Shown here: positions 35,451-48,785 of the stretch, one piece after another | Numbering within the stretch: the first letter of the stretch is position 1 | How the letters are laid out: each line of letters opens with the position of its first letter | NCBI GenBank assembly: GCA_033782935.1 | Contig: JAWQEG010000490.1 | Coordinates: 836,001-900,000 of the forward strand | Direction of reading: 5' to 3' | Origin: Petrolisthes cinctipes | Taxonomy: Eukaryota > Arthropoda > Malacostraca > Decapoda > Porcellanidae | Length of the DNA stretch: 64,000 bases | The notes under the pieces: generated by a model | Databases searched by the model: none | Seen by the model: only the letters and a program-made list of their open reading frames with translations | What the model was told of the DNA's origin: nothing | Made by a program: the position numbers and the translations under genes

Positions 35451-36627
35451 TGCCAAAAAGTCGATATCTCAAATTAAGGCCCAAAACACGAGAAAATTCG
35501 ATATTTAGGTGTCCCAGAAGCGATCTGTACATGCCTACTCCGTGTTAGAGTATTTTTTTTAAATACAGGCCAAAAACATACTGAAAATCGATCTTTTAGG
35601 TGCCCAAAAGTCGATATGTGCATGCATCTTCTGTACCCGTTTATATCTCAAATTCTGGCCCTAAACACGAGAAAATTCGATATTTTTGGGTCCCAGAAAC
35701 GATCTGTACATACCTACTCAGTGCTAGAATGTTTTAAAAATATAGGCTCAATACATGCTCAAAATCGATATTTTAGGGGTCCAAAAGTCGATATGTGCAT
35801 GCATCTTCTGTACATGTTTATATCTCAAATTCTGGCCCTAAACTCCCGAAAATTCAATATTTTTAGGTCCCAGAAGCAATCTGTACATGCCTACTCAGTG
35901 CTAGAATATTTTCAAAATATAGGCTAAAAACATGCTAAAAATCGATAATTTAGGTGCCAAAAAGTCGATATCTCAAATTCAGTCCCAAAACACCCGAAAA
36001 TTCAATATTTAGGGGTCCCAGAAGGAATCTGTATATGCCTACTCCGTGTTAGAGTATTTTCAAAATACAGGCCAAAAACATACTGAAAATCGATCTTTCA
36101 GGTGCCCAAAAGTCGATATGTGCATGCATCTTCTGTACCCGTTTATATTTCAAATTCTGGCCCTAAACACCCGAAAATTCGATATTTTTGGGTCCCAAAA
36201 GCAATCTGTACATGCCTACTCAGTGCTAGAATATTTTCAAAATATTGGCTAAAAACATGCTAAAAATCGATATTTTAGGTGCCAAAAAGTCGATATCTCA
36301 AATTAAGGCCCAAAACCCCCGAAAATTCGATATTTTGGGATCCCAGAAGCGATCTGTACATGCCTACTCCGTGTTAAAAGTATTTACAAAATACAGGCCC
36401 AAAACATGCTCAAAATCGATGTTTTAGGTGCCCAAAAGTCGATATGTGCATTCATCTTCAGTACCCGTTTATATCTCAAATTCAGGTTCAAAACACCCAA
36501 AAATTCGATATTTTGGGGTCCCAGAAGCGATCTGTACATGCCTACTCCGTGTTAGAGTATTTTCAAAATACATGCCCAAAACATGCTGAAAATCGATATT
36601 TTAGATGCCCAAAGTCAATATATATTG
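34300..36627 (+). repeat. 2,328-bp higher-order repeat (14 units), copy 1
   Basis: Anchors from 34,520 to 36,848 give 165, 147, 179, 177, 176, 148, 179, 177, 148, 177, 148, 178, 181 and 148 bp, totalling 2,328. Private marks are AAAACACGAGAAAATTCG (35,482 and 35,661), GATCTTTCAGGTGCCC (36,091) and GTTAAAAGTATTTACAAAAT (36,373). The unit combines material from the 2,807-bp repeat with units also seen near 2 kb. Confidence 0.87.
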
Positions 36628-39075
36628 TGCATGTATCTTCTGTACCCGTTTATATCTCAAATTCAGGCTCAAAACACCCGAAAATTCAATATTTTGGGGT
36701 CCCAGAAGCAATCTGTACATGCCTACTCAGTGCTAGAATATTTTCAAAATATTGGCTAAAAACATGGTAAAAATCGATATTTTAGGTGCCAAAAAGTCGA
36801 TATCTCAAATTAAGGCCCAAAACACCCGAAAATTCGATATTTAGGGGTCCCAGAAGCAATCTGTACATGCCTACTCAGTGCTAGAGTGTTTTCAAAATAT
36901 AGGCTCAAAACCGATATTTTAGGTGCCCAAAAGTCGATCGTGAATGCATCTTCTGTACTCGTTTATATCTCAAATTCTGTCTCAAAACACCCGAAAATTC
37001 GATATTTTGGGGTCCCAGAAGCGATCTGTATATGCCTACTCAGTGATAGAATATTTTCAAAATATAGGCTCAAAACATGCTAAAAATCGATTTTTTAGGT
37101 GCATAAAGGCGATATCTCAAATTAAGGCACAAAACACACGAAAATTTGATATTTAGGGGTCCCATAAGCGATCTGTACATGCCTACTCCGTGTTAGAGTT
37201 TTTTTTTTAAATACAGGCCAAAAACATACTGAAAATCGATCTTTTAGGTGCCCAAAAGTCGATATGTGCATGCATCTTATGTACCCGTTTATATCTCGAA
37301 TTCTGGCCCTAAACACCCGAAAATTCGATATTTTTGGGTCCCAGAAACGATCTGTACATACCTACTCAGTGCTGGAATTTTTTCAAAATATAGGCTAAAA
37401 ACATGCTAAAAATCGATATTTTAGGTGCCAAAACGTCGATATGTGCATCCACCTTCAGTACCCGTTTATATTTCAAATTCAGGCTCAAAACACCCGAAAA
37501 TTCGATATTTTGGGGTCCCAGAAGCGACCTGTACATGCCTACTCCGTGTTAGAGTATTTTCAAAATACATGCCCAAAACATGCTGAAAATTGATATTTTA
37601 GATGCCCAAAGTCAATATGTGCATGCATCTTCAGTACCCGTTTATATCTCAAATTCAGGCTCAAAACACCCGAAAATTCGATATTTTGGGGTCCCAGAAG
37701 CGATCTGTACATGCCTACTCAGTGCTAGAATATTTTCAAAATATAGGCTCAAAACATGCTAAAAATCGATATTTTAGGTGCCAAAAAGTCGATATCTCAA
37801 ATTAAGGCCCAAAACACGAGAAAATTCGATATTTAGGTGTCCCAGAAGCGATCTGTACATGCCTACTCCGTGTTAGAGTATTTTTTTTAAATACAGGCCA
37901 AAAACATACTGAAAATCGATCTTTTAGGTGCCCAAAAGTCGATATGTGCATGCATCTTCTGTACCCGTTTATATCTCAAATTCTGGCCCTAAACACGAGA
38001 AAATTCGATATTTTTGGGTCCCAGAAACGATCTGTACATACCTACTCAGTGCTAGAATGTTTTAAAAATATAGGCTCAATACATGCTCAAAATCGATATT
38101 TTAGGGGTCCAAAAGTCGATATGTGCATGCATCTTCTGTACATGTTTATATCTCAAATTCTGGCTCTAAACTCCCGAAAATTCAATATTTTTGGGTCCCA
38201 GAAGCAATCTGTACATGCCTACTCAGTGCTAGAATATTTTCAAAATATAGGCTAAAAACATGCTAAAAATCGATAATTTAGGTGCCAAAAAGTCGATATC
38301 TCAAATTCAGTCCCAAAACACCCGAAAATTCAATATTTAGGGGTCCCAGAAGGAATCTGTATATGCCTACTCCGTGTTAGAGTATTTTCAAAATACAGGC
38401 CAAAAACATACTGAAAATCGATCTTTCAGGTGCCCAAAAGTCGATATGTGCATGCATCTTCTGTACCCGTTTATATTTCAAATTCTGGCCCTAAACACCC
38501 GAAAATTCGATATTTTTGGGTCCCAAAAGCAATCTGTACATGCCTACTCAGTGCTAGAATATTTTCAAAATATTGGCTAAAAACATGCTAAAAATCGATA
38601 TTTTAGGTGCCAAAAAGTCGATATCTCAAATTAAGGCCCAAAACCCCCGAAAATTCGATATTTTGGGGTCCCAGAAGCGATCTGTACATGCCTACTCCGT
38701 GTTAAAAGTATTTACAAAATACAGGCACAAAACATGCTCAAAATCGATGTTTTAGGTGCCCAAAAGTCGATATGTGCATTCATCTTCAGTACCCGTTTAT
38801 ATCTCAAATTCAGGTTCAAAACACCCAAAAATTCGATATTTTGGGGTCCCAGAAGCGATCTGTACATGCCTACTCCGTGTTAGAGTATTTTCAAAATACA
38901 TGCCCAAAACATGCTGAAAATCGATATTTTAGATGCCCAAAGTCAATATATATTGTGCATGTATCTTCTGTACCCGTTTATATCTCAAATTCAGGCTCAA
39001 AACACCCGAAAATTCAATATTTTGGGGTCCCAGAAGCAATCTGTACATGCCTACTCAGTGCTAGAATATTTTCAA
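36628..39075 (+). repeat. 2,328-bp higher-order repeat (14 units), copy 2
   Basis: The same 14-unit order at offset 2,328, down to ACACGAGAAAA at 37,815 and 37,994 and the T-tract variants at 37,200 and 37,881. Small differences include CCAAAACGTCG at 37,429 and GCACAAAACATG at 38,725. It ends near 39,075, where AATATAGGTTAAAAAC replaces AATATTGGCTAAAAAC. Confidence 0.87.
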
Positions 39076-39530
39076 AATATAGGTTAAAAACATGCTAAAA
39101 ATCGATCTTTTAGATGCCAAAAAGTCGATATCTCAAATTCAGTCCCAAAACACCCGAAAATTCGATATTTAGGGGTCCCAGAAGCGATCTGTACATGCTT
39201 ACTACGTGTTAGAGATTTTTCAAAATACAGGCCAAAAACATACTGAAAATCGATCTTTTAGGTGCCCAAAAGTCGATATGTGCATGCATCTTCTGTACCC
39301 GTTTATATCTCAAATTCTGGCCCTAAACACCCGAAAATTAAATATTTTGGGGTCCCAGAAGCTATCTGTATATGCCTACTCAGTGCTAGAATATTTTCAA
39401 AATATAGGCTAAAAACATGCTAAAATTCGATATTTTAGGTGCCAAAAAGTCGATATCTCAAATTCAGTCCCAAAACACCCGAAACTTCGATATTTAGGGG
39501 TCCCAGAAGCGATCTGTACATGCCTACTCC
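39076..39530 (+). repeat. Block matching 5,937-6,391 near the left of the window
   Basis: GGTTAAAAACATGC, TCTTTTAGATGCC and GAGATTTTTCAAAATAC occur here in the same order as at 5,943-6,090, and GCTAAAATTCGATATT at 39,419 matches 6,280. The offset is 33,139. The adjoining 38,690-39,080 matches 2,058-2,448. A piece of the left mosaic region thus reappears 33 kb away. Confidence 0.8.
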
Positions 39531-42090
39531 GTGTTAGAGTATTTTCAAAATACAGGCCCAAAACATGCTCAAAATCGATGTTTTAGGTGCCAAAAAGTCG
39601 ATATGTGCATGCATCTTCAGTACCCGTTTATATCTCAAATTCAGGCTCAAAACACCCGAAAATTCGATATTTTGGGGTCCCAGAAGCGATCTGTACATGC
39701 CTACTCCGTGTTAGAGTATTTTCAAAATACATGCCCAAAACATGCAGAAAATCGATATTTTAGATGCCCAAAGTCAATATGTGCATGTATCTTCTGTACC
39801 CGTTTATATCTCAAATTCAGGCTCAAAACCACCGAAAATTCAATATTTTGGGGTCCCAGAAGCAATCTGTAGATGCCTACTCAGTGCTAGAATATTTTCA
39901 AAATATTGGCTAAATACATGCTAAAAATCGATATTTTAGGTGCCAAAAAGTCGATATCTCAAATTAAGGCACAAAACACCCGAAAATTCGATATTTAGGT
40001 GTCCCAGAAGCGATCTGTACATGCCTACTCCGTGTTAGAGAATTTTCAAAATACAGGCCCAAAACATGCTCAAAATCGATGTTTTATGTGCCAAAAAGTC
40101 GATATGTGCATGCATATTCAGTACCCGTTTATATCGCAAATTCTGGCCCTAAACACCCGAAAATTCGATTTTTTTGGATCCCAGAAGCTATCTGTACATG
40201 TCTACTCAGTGCTAGAATTTTTTCAAAATATAGGCTCAAAACATGCTCAAAATCGATATTTTAGGTGACCAAAAGTCGATATGTGCATGCATCGTCTGTA
40301 CTCGTTTATATCTCAAATTCAAGCTCAAAACACCCGAAAATTCGATATTTTGGGGTCCCAGAAGCGATCTGTACATGCCTACTCAGTGCTAGAATATTTT
40401 CAAAATATAGGCTCAAAACATGCTAAAAATCGATATTTTTGGTGCGTAAAGGCGATATCTCAAATTCAGACCCAAAACACCCGAAAATTCGATATTTTGG
40501 GGTCCCAGAAGCGATCTGTACATGCCTACTACGTGTTAGAGTATTTTCAAAATACAGGCCCAAAACATGCTCAAAATCGATGTTTTAGGTGCCCAGAAGT
40601 CGATATGTGCATGCATCTTCAGTACCCGTTTATATCTCAAATTCAAGTTTAAAACACCCGAAAATTCGATATTTTGGGGTCCCAGAAGCAATCTGTACAT
40701 GCCTACTCAGTGCTAGAATATTTTCAAAATATAGGATAAAAACATGCTAAAAATCGATAATTTAGGTGCCAAAAAGTCGATATCTCAAATTCAGTCCCAA
40801 AACACCCGAAAATTCGATATTTAGGGGTCCCAGAAGGAATCTGTATATGCCTACTCCGTGTTAGAGTATTTTCAAAATACAGGCCAAAAACATACTGAAA
40901 ATCGATCTTTCAGGTGCCCAAAAGTCGATATGTGCATGCATCTTCTGTACCCGTTTATATTTCAAATTCTGGCCCTAAACACCCGAAAATTCGATATTTT
41001 TGGGTCCCAAAAGCAATCTGTACATGCCTACTCAGTGCTAGAATATTTTCAAAATATTGGCTAAAAACATGCTAAAAATCGATATTTTAGGTGCCAAAAA
41101 GTCGATATCTCAAATTAAGGCCCAAAACCCCCGAAAATTCGATATTTTGTGGTCCCAGAAGCGATCTGTACATGCCTACTCCGTGTTAGAGTATTTACAA
41201 AATACAGGCCCAAAACATGCTCAAAATCGATGTTTTAGGTGCCAAAAAGTCGATATGTGCATGCATCTTCAGTACCCGTTTATATCTCAAATTCAGGCTC
41301 AAAACACCCGAAAATTCGATATTTTTGGGTCCCAGAAGCGATCTGTACATGCCTACTCCGTGTTAGAGTATTTTCAAAATACATGCCCAAAACATGCAGA
41401 AAATCGATATTTTAGATGCCCAAAGTCAATATGTGCATGTATCTTCTGTACCCGTTTATATCTCAAATTCAGGCTCAAAACCACCGAAAATTCAATATTT
41501 TGGGGTCCCAGAAGCAATCTGTAGATGCCTACTCAGTGCTAGAATATTTTCAAAATATTGGCTAAATACATGCTAAAAATCGATATTTTAGGTGCCAAAA
41601 AGTCGATATCTCAAATTAAGGCAAAAAACACCCGAAAATTCGATATTTAGGTGTCCCAGAAGCAATCTGTACATGCCTACTCCGTGTTAGAGAATTTTCA
41701 AAATACAGGCCCAAAACATGCTCAAAATAGTTGTTTTAGGTGCCAAAAAGTCGATATGTGCATGCATCTTCAGTTCCCGTTTATATCGCAAATTCTGGCC
41801 CTAAACACCCGAAAATTCGATTTTTTTGGATCCCAGAAGCTATTTGTACATGTCTACTCAGTGCTAGAATTTTTTCAAAATATAGGCTCAAAACATGCTC
41901 AAAATCGATATTTTAGGTGACCAAAAGTCGATATGTGCATGCATCGTCTGTACTCGTTTATATCTCAAATTCAAGCTCAAAACACCCGAAAATTCGATAT
42001 TTTGGGGTCCCAGAAGCGATCTGTACATGCCTACTCAGTGCTAGAATATTTTCAAAATATAGGCTCAAAACATGCTAAAAATCGATATTT
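39531..42090 (+). repeat. 1,652-bp higher-order repeat (10 units), about 1.5 copies
   Basis: From the anchor at 39,854 to 41,506, units are 148, 177, 177, 147, 177, 148, 177, 148, 177 and 176 bp, summing to 1,652. Repeated private marks include CTCAAAACCACCG (39,822 and 41,474), CATGCAGAAAATCG, TCGATTTTTTTGGATCCC (40,167 and 41,819) and TTTTAGGTGACCAAAAG. It ends near 42,090, where GCGTAAAGTCGAT replaces GCGTAAAGGCGAT. Confidence 0.87.
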
Positions 42091-45000
42091 TAGGTGCGTA
42101 AAGTCGATATCTCAAATTCAGTCCCAAAACATCCGAAAATTCTATATTTATGGGTCCCAGAAGGGATCTGTACATGCCTACTCCGTGTTAGAGTATTTTC
42201 AAAACACCGCCCAAAAACATACTGAAAATCGATCTTTTAGGTGCCCAAAAGTCGATATGTGCATGCATCTTCTGTACCCGTTTATATCTCAAATTCTGGC
42301 CCTAAACACCCGAAAATTCGATTTTTTGGGGTCCCAGAAGCGATCTGTACATGCCTAATCCGTGTTAGAGTATTTTCAAAATTCAGGCCCAAAACATGCT
42401 TAAAAACGATATTTTTGGTGCCCAAAGTCAATATGTGTATGCATCTTCTATACTCGTTTATATCTCAAATTCAGGCTCAAAACACCCGAAAATTCGATAT
42501 TTTTGGGTCCCAGAAGCGATCTGTACATGCCTACTCAATGCTAGAATGTTTTCAAAATATAGGCTCAAAACATGCTCAAAATCGATATTTTAGGTGCCCA
42601 AAAGTCGATATGTGCATGCACCTTCTGTATTCGTTTATATCTCAAATTCAAGCTCAAAACACCCGAAAATTCTATATTTTGGGGTCCCAGAAGCGATCTG
42701 TACATGCCTACTCCGTGTTAGAGTATTTTCAAAATACATGCCCTAAACATACTGAAAATCGATATTTTAGATGCCCAAAGTCAATATGTGCATGTATCTT
42801 CTGTACCCGTTTATATCTCAAATTCAGGCTCAAAACTCCCGAAAATTCAATATTTTGGGGTCCCAGAAGCAATCTGTACATGCCTACACAGTGCTAGAAT
42901 ATTTTCAAAATATAGGCTAAAAACATACTAAAAATCGATATTTTAGGTGCCAAAAAGTCGATATCTCAAATTAAGGCCCAAAACACCCGAAAATTCGATA
43001 TTTAGGGGTCCCAGAAGCAATCTGTACATGCCTACTCAGTGCTAGAATATTTTCAAAATATAGGCTCGAAACATGCTAAAAATCGATATTTTAGGTGCGT
43101 AAAGGCGACATGTCAAATTCAGGCCCAAAATACCCGAAAATTCGATATTTTGGGGTCCCAGAAGCGATCTGTACATGCCTACTCCGTGTTAGAGTATTTT
43201 CAAAATACAGGCCCAAAACATGCTCAAAATCGATGTTTTAGGTGCCCAAAAGTCGATATGTGCATGCAACTTCAGTACCCGTTTATATCTCAAATTCAGG
43301 CTCAAAACACCCGAAAATTCGATATTTTGGGGTCCCAGAAGCGATCTGTACATGCCTAGTCCGTGTTAGAGTATTTTCAAAATACAGGCCCAAAACATGC
43401 TGAAAATCGATATTTTAGATGCCCAAAGTCAATATGTGCATGTATCTTCTGTACCCGTTTATATCTCAAATTCAGGCTCAAAACACCCGAAAATTCAATA
43501 TTTTGGGGTCCCAGAAGCAATCTGTACATGCCTACTCAGTGCTAGAATATTTTCAAAATATAGGCTAAAAACATGCTAAAAATCGATATTTTAGGTGCGT
43601 AAAGGCGATATCTCGAATTAAGGCCCAAAACACCCGAAAATTCGATATTTAGGGATCCCAGAAGCGATCTGTACATGCCTACTCAGTGCTAGAATGTTTT
43701 CAAAATATAGGCTCAAAACATGCTCAAAATCGATATTTTATGTGCCCAAAAGTCGATATGTGCATGCATCTTCAGTACCCGTTTATATCTCAAATTCAGG
43801 CTCAAAACACCCGAAAATTCGATATTTTGGGGTCCCATAAGCGATCTGTACATGCCTACTCCGTGTTAGAGTATTTTCAAAATACAGGCCTAAAACATGC
43901 TGATAATCGATATTTTAGATGTCCAAAGTCAATATGTGCATGTATCTTCTGTACCCGTTTATATCTCAAATTCAGGCTCAAAACACCCGAAAATTCAATA
44001 TTTTGGGGTCCCAGAAGCAATCTGTACATTCCTACTCAGTGCTAGAATATTTTCAAAATATAGGCTAAAAAAATGCTAAAAATCGATATTTTAGGTGCCA
44101 AAAAGTCGATATCTCAAATTCAGTCCCAAAACACCCGAAAATTCTCTATTTATGGGTCCCAGAAGGGATCTGTACATGCCTACTCCGTGTTAGATTTTTT
44201 TCAAAATACAGCCCAAAAACATACTGAAAATCGATCTTTTAGGTGCCCAAAAGTCGATATGTGCATGCATCTTCTGTACCCGTTTATATCTCAAATTCTG
44301 GCCCTAAAAACCCGAAAATTCGATATTTTGGGGTCCCAGAAGCGATCTGTACATGCCTACTCCGTGTTAGAGTATTTTCAAAATTCAGGCCTAAAACATG
44401 CTGAAAATCGATATTTTTGGTGCCCAAAGTCAATATCTGTATGCATCTTCTATACTCGTTTATATCTCAAATTCAGGCTCAAAACACCCGAAAATTCGAT
44501 ATTTTGGGGTCCCAGAAGCGATCTGTACATGCCTACTCAATGCTAGAACGATTTTAAAATATAGGCTCAAAACATGCTCAAAATCGATATTTTAGGTGCC
44601 CAAAAGTCGATATGTGCATGCATCTTCTGTACTCGTTTATATCTCAAATTCAAGCTCAAAACACCCGAAAATTCGATATTTTAGGGTCCCAGAAGCGATC
44701 TGTACATGCCTACTCCGTGCTAGAATATTATCAAAATATAGGCTCAAAACATGCTAAAAATCGATATTTTAGGTGCGTAAAGGCGATATCTCAAATTCAG
44801 GCCCAAAACACCCAAAATTTCGATATTTTGGGGTCCCAGAAGCGATCTGTACATGCCTAATCCGCGTTAGAGTATTTTCAAAATACAGGCCCAAAACATG
44901 CTGAAAATCGATATTTTAGATGCACAAAAGTCGATATGTGCATCCATCTTCTGTACTCGTTTATATATCAAATTCAGGCTCAAAACACCCGAAAATTCGA

Positions 45001-45830
45001 TATTTTGGGGTCCCAGAAGCGATCTGTACATGCCTACCTAGTGCTAGAATATTTTCAAAATATAGGCTCAAAACATGCTAAAAATCGATATTTTAGGTGC
45101 GTAAAGGCGATATCTCAAATTAAGGCCCAAAACACCCGAAAATTCGATATTTAGGGGTCCCAGAAGGGATCGGTACATGCCTACTCAGTGCTAGAATATT
45201 TTCAAAATATAGGCTCAAAACATGCTAAAAATCGATATTTTAGGTGCGTAAAGGCGATATTTCAAATTCAGGCCCAAAACACCCGAAAATTCGATATTTT
45301 GGGTCCCATAAGCGATCTGTACCTGCCTACTCTGTTTTAGAGTCTTTTCAAAATACAGCCCAAAAACATACTGAAAATCGATCTTTTAGGTGCCCAAAAG
45401 TCGATATGTGCATGCATCTTCTGTACCCGTTTATATCTCAAATTCTGGCCCTAAACACCCGAAAATTCGATATTTTGGGGTCCCACAAGCGATCTGTACA
45501 TGCCTACTCAATGCTAGAATGTTTTTAAAATATAGGCTCAAAACATGCTCAAAATCGATATTTTAGGTGCCCAAAAGTCGATATGTGCATGCATCTTCTG
45601 TACTCGTTTATATCTCAAATTCAAGCTCAAAACACCCGAAAATTCGATATTTTAGGGTCCCAGAAGCGATCTGTACATGCCTACTCAGTGCTAGAATATT
45701 ATCAAAATATAGGCTCAAATCATGCTAAAAATCGATATTTTAGGTGCGTAAAGGCGATATCTCAAATTCAGGCCCAAAACACCCGAAAATTCGATATTTT
45801 GGGGTCCCAGAAGCGATCTGTACATGCCTA
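42091..45830 (+). repeat. Irregular satellite region
   Basis: Satellite units with no clean higher-order period. Frequent variants are GTCCCAGAAGGGATC, ATTCTATATTTATGGG, AAAATACAGCCCAAAAAC and TGTGTATGCATCTTCTATAC, which also mark the 48-57 kb region. No gene, foreign insertion or unique sequence was seen. Confidence 0.8.
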
Positions 45831-45834
45831 CTCC

Positions 45835-46186
45835 GTGTTAGAGTATTTTCAAAATATAGGCCCAAAACATGATGAAAATCGATATTTTAGATGCCCAAAG
45901 TCAATATGTGCATGTATCTTCTGTACCCGTTTATATCTCAAATTCAGGCTCAAAACACCCGAAAATTCGATATTTTGGGGTCCCAGAAGCGATCTGTACA
46001 TGCCTACTCCGTGTTAGAGTATTTTCAAAATACAGGCCCAAAACATGATGAAAATCGATATTTTAGATGCCCAAAGTCAATATGTGCATGTATCTTCTGT
46101 ACCCGTTTATATCTCAAATTCAGGCTCAAAACACCCGAAAATTCAATATTTTGGGGTCCCAGAAGCAATCTGTACATGCCTACTCA
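45835..46186 (+). repeat. Tandem duplication of a single 176-bp unit
   Basis: The private variant CATGATGAAAATCG appears at 45,868 and again at 46,044, exactly 176 bases apart. The surrounding unit is otherwise the same. It is the smallest-scale duplication I can date by a private mark. Confidence 0.85.
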
Positions 46187-46481
46187 GTGCTAGAATATTT
46201 TCAAAATATAAGCTAAAAACATGCTAAAAATCGATAATTTAGGTGCCCAAAAGTCGATATCTCAAATTCAGTCCCAAAACACCCGAAAATTCGATATTTA
46301 GGGGTCCCAGAAGCGATCTGTACCTGCCTACTCCGTGTTAGAGTATTTTCAAAATACAGGCCAAAAACATACTGAAAATCGATCTTTTAGGTGCCCAAAA
46401 GTCGATATGTGCATGCATCTTCTGTACCCGTTTATATTTCAAATTCTGGCCCTAAACACCCGAAAATTCGATATTTAGGGG

Positions 46482-46832
46482 TCCCAGAAGCGATCTGTAC
46501 ATGCCTAATCCGTGTTAGAGTATTTTCAAAATTCAGGCCCAAAACATGCTGAAATTCGATATTTTTGGTGCCGAAAGTCAATGTGTATGTATCTTCTATA
46601 CTCGTTTATATCTCAAATTCAGGCTCAAAACACCCGAAAATTCGATGTTTTGGGGTCCCAGAAGCGATCTGTACATGCCTAATCCGTGTTAGAGTATTTT
46701 CAAAATTCAGGCCCAAAACATGCTGAAAATCGATATTTTTGGTGCCGAAAGTCAATATGTGTATGCATCTTCTATACTCGTTTATATCTCAAATTCAGGC
46801 TCAAAACACCCGAAAATTCGATGTTTTGGGGT
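46482..46832 (+). repeat. Pair of neighbouring units sharing private variants (174 and 176 bp)
   Basis: GCCTAATCCGTG, CAAAATTCAGGCCC, GTGCCGAAAGTCAAT and TTCGATGTTTTGGGG occur in both successive units (anchors 46,482, 46,656 and 46,832). I noticed TTCGATGTTTTGGGG only in this pair. The first has lost two bases (GTCAATGTGTATG), which explains the 174-bp spacing. Confidence 0.82.
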
Positions 46833-46894
46833 CCCAGAAGCGATCTGTACATGCCTACTCAGTGCTAGAATGTTTTCAAAATATAGGCTCAAAA

Positions 46895-47838
46895 CATGCT
46901 CAAAATCGATATTTTAGGTGCCCAAAAGTCGATATGTGCATGCATCTCCTGTACTCGTTTATATCTCAAATACAGGCTCAAAACACCCGAAAATTCGATA
47001 TTTTGGGGTCCCAGAAGCGATCTGTACATGTCTACTCAGTGCTAGAATATTTTCAAAATATAGGCTCAAAACATGCTAAAAATCGATATTTTAGGTGCGT
47101 AAAGGCGATATCTCAAATTAAGGCCCAAAACACCCGAAAATTCGATATTTAGGGGTCCCAGAAGCAATCTGCACATGCCTACTCAGTGCTAGAATATTTT
47201 CAAAATATAGGCTAAAAACATGCTAAAAATCGATATTTTAGGTGCCGAAAAGTCGATATCTCAAATTAAGGCCCAAAACACCCGAAAATTCGATATTTAG
47301 GGGTCCCAGAAGCGATCTGTACATGCCTACTCCTTGTTAGAGTATTTACAATATACAGGCCCAAAACATGCTCAAAATCGATATTTTAGGTGCCCAAAAG
47401 TCGATATGTGCATGCATCTCCTGTACTCGTTTATATCTCAAATACAGGCTCAAAACACCCGAAAATTCGATATTTTGGGGTCCCAGAAGCGATCTGTACA
47501 TGTCTACTCAGTGCTAGAATATTTTCAAAATATAGGCTCAAAACATGCTAAAAATCGATATTTTAGGTGCGTAAAGGCGATATCTCAAATTAAGGCCCAA
47601 AACACCCGAAAATTCGATATTTAGGGGTCCCAGAAGCAATCTGCACATGCCTACTCAGTGCTAGAATATTTTCAAAATATAGGCTAAAAACATGCTAAAA
47701 ATCGATATTTTAGGTGCCGAAAAGTCGATATCTCAAATTAAGGCCCAAAACACCCGAAAATTCGATATTTAGGGGTCCCAGAAGCGATCTGTACATGCCT
47801 ACTCCTTGTTAGAGTATTTACAATATACAGGCCCAAAA
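46895..47838 (+). repeat. 472-bp tandem duplication (3 units)
   Basis: Units of 147, 148 and 177 bp (anchors 47,009, 47,156, 47,304 and 47,481) occur twice in tandem. Both copies share CATCTCCTGTACTCG, AGCAATCTGCACATGCC, GTGCCGAAAAGTCG and CTCCTTGTTAGAGTATTTAC. I saw no base difference between the copies when reading them side by side. Confidence 0.9.
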
Positions 47839-48785
47839 CATGCTGAAAATCGATATTTTAGATGCCCAAAGTCAATATGTGCATGTATCTTCTGTACCCG
47901 TTTATATCTCAAATTCAGGCTCAAAAAACCCGAAAATTCAATATTTTGGGGTCCTAGAAGCAATCTGTACATGCCTACTCAGTGCTAGAATATTTTCAAA
48001 ATATAGGCTAAAAAAATGCTAAAAATCGATATTTTAGGTGCCAAAAAGTCGATATCTCAAATTCAGTCCCAAAACACCCGAACATTCTATATTTATGGGT
48101 CCCAGAAGGGATCTGTACATGCCTACTCTGTGTTAGAGTATTTTCAAAATACAGCCCAAAAACTTACTGAAAATCGATCTTTTAGGTGCCCAAAAGTCGA
48201 TATGTGCATGCATCTTCTGTACCCGTTTATATCTCAAATTCTGGCCCTAAACACCCGAAAATTCGATATTTTGGGGTCCCAGAAGCGATCTGTACATGCC
48301 TACACCGTGTTACAGTATTTTCAAAATACAGGCCCAAAACATGCTGAAAATCGATATTTTAGATGCCCAAAGTCAATATGTGCATGTATCTTCTGTACCC
48401 GTTTATATCTCAAATTCAGGCTCAAAAAACCCGAAAATTCAATATTTTGGGGTCCCAGAAGCAATCTGTACATGCCTACTAAGTGCTAGAATATTTTCAA
48501 AATATAGGCTAAAAACCTGCTAAAAATCGATATTTTAGGTGCCAAAAAGTCGATATCTCAAATTCAGTCCCAAAACACCCGAACATTCTATATTTATGGG
48601 TCCCAGAAGGGATCTGTACATGCCTACTCTGTGTTAGAGTATTTTCAAAATACAGCCCAAAAACTTACTGAAAATCGATCTTTTAGGTGCCCAAAAGTCG
48701 ATATGTGCATGCATCTTCTGTACCCGTTCATATCTCAAATTCTGGCCCTAAACACCCGAAAATTCGATATTTTGGGGTCCCTGAA
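47830..48785 (+). repeat. 501-bp tandem duplication (3 units)
   Basis: Units of 177, 176 and 148 bp (anchors 48,100, 48,277, 48,453 and 48,601) are repeated. Shared marks are CGAACATTCTATATTTATGG, CTCTGTGTTAGAG, GCCCAAAAACTTACTG and CTCAAAAAACCCG. Copies differ at a few bases, for example GGTCCTAGAAG at 47,950 against GGTCCCAGAAG, and AAAAATGC against AAACCTGC. Confidence 0.87.
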
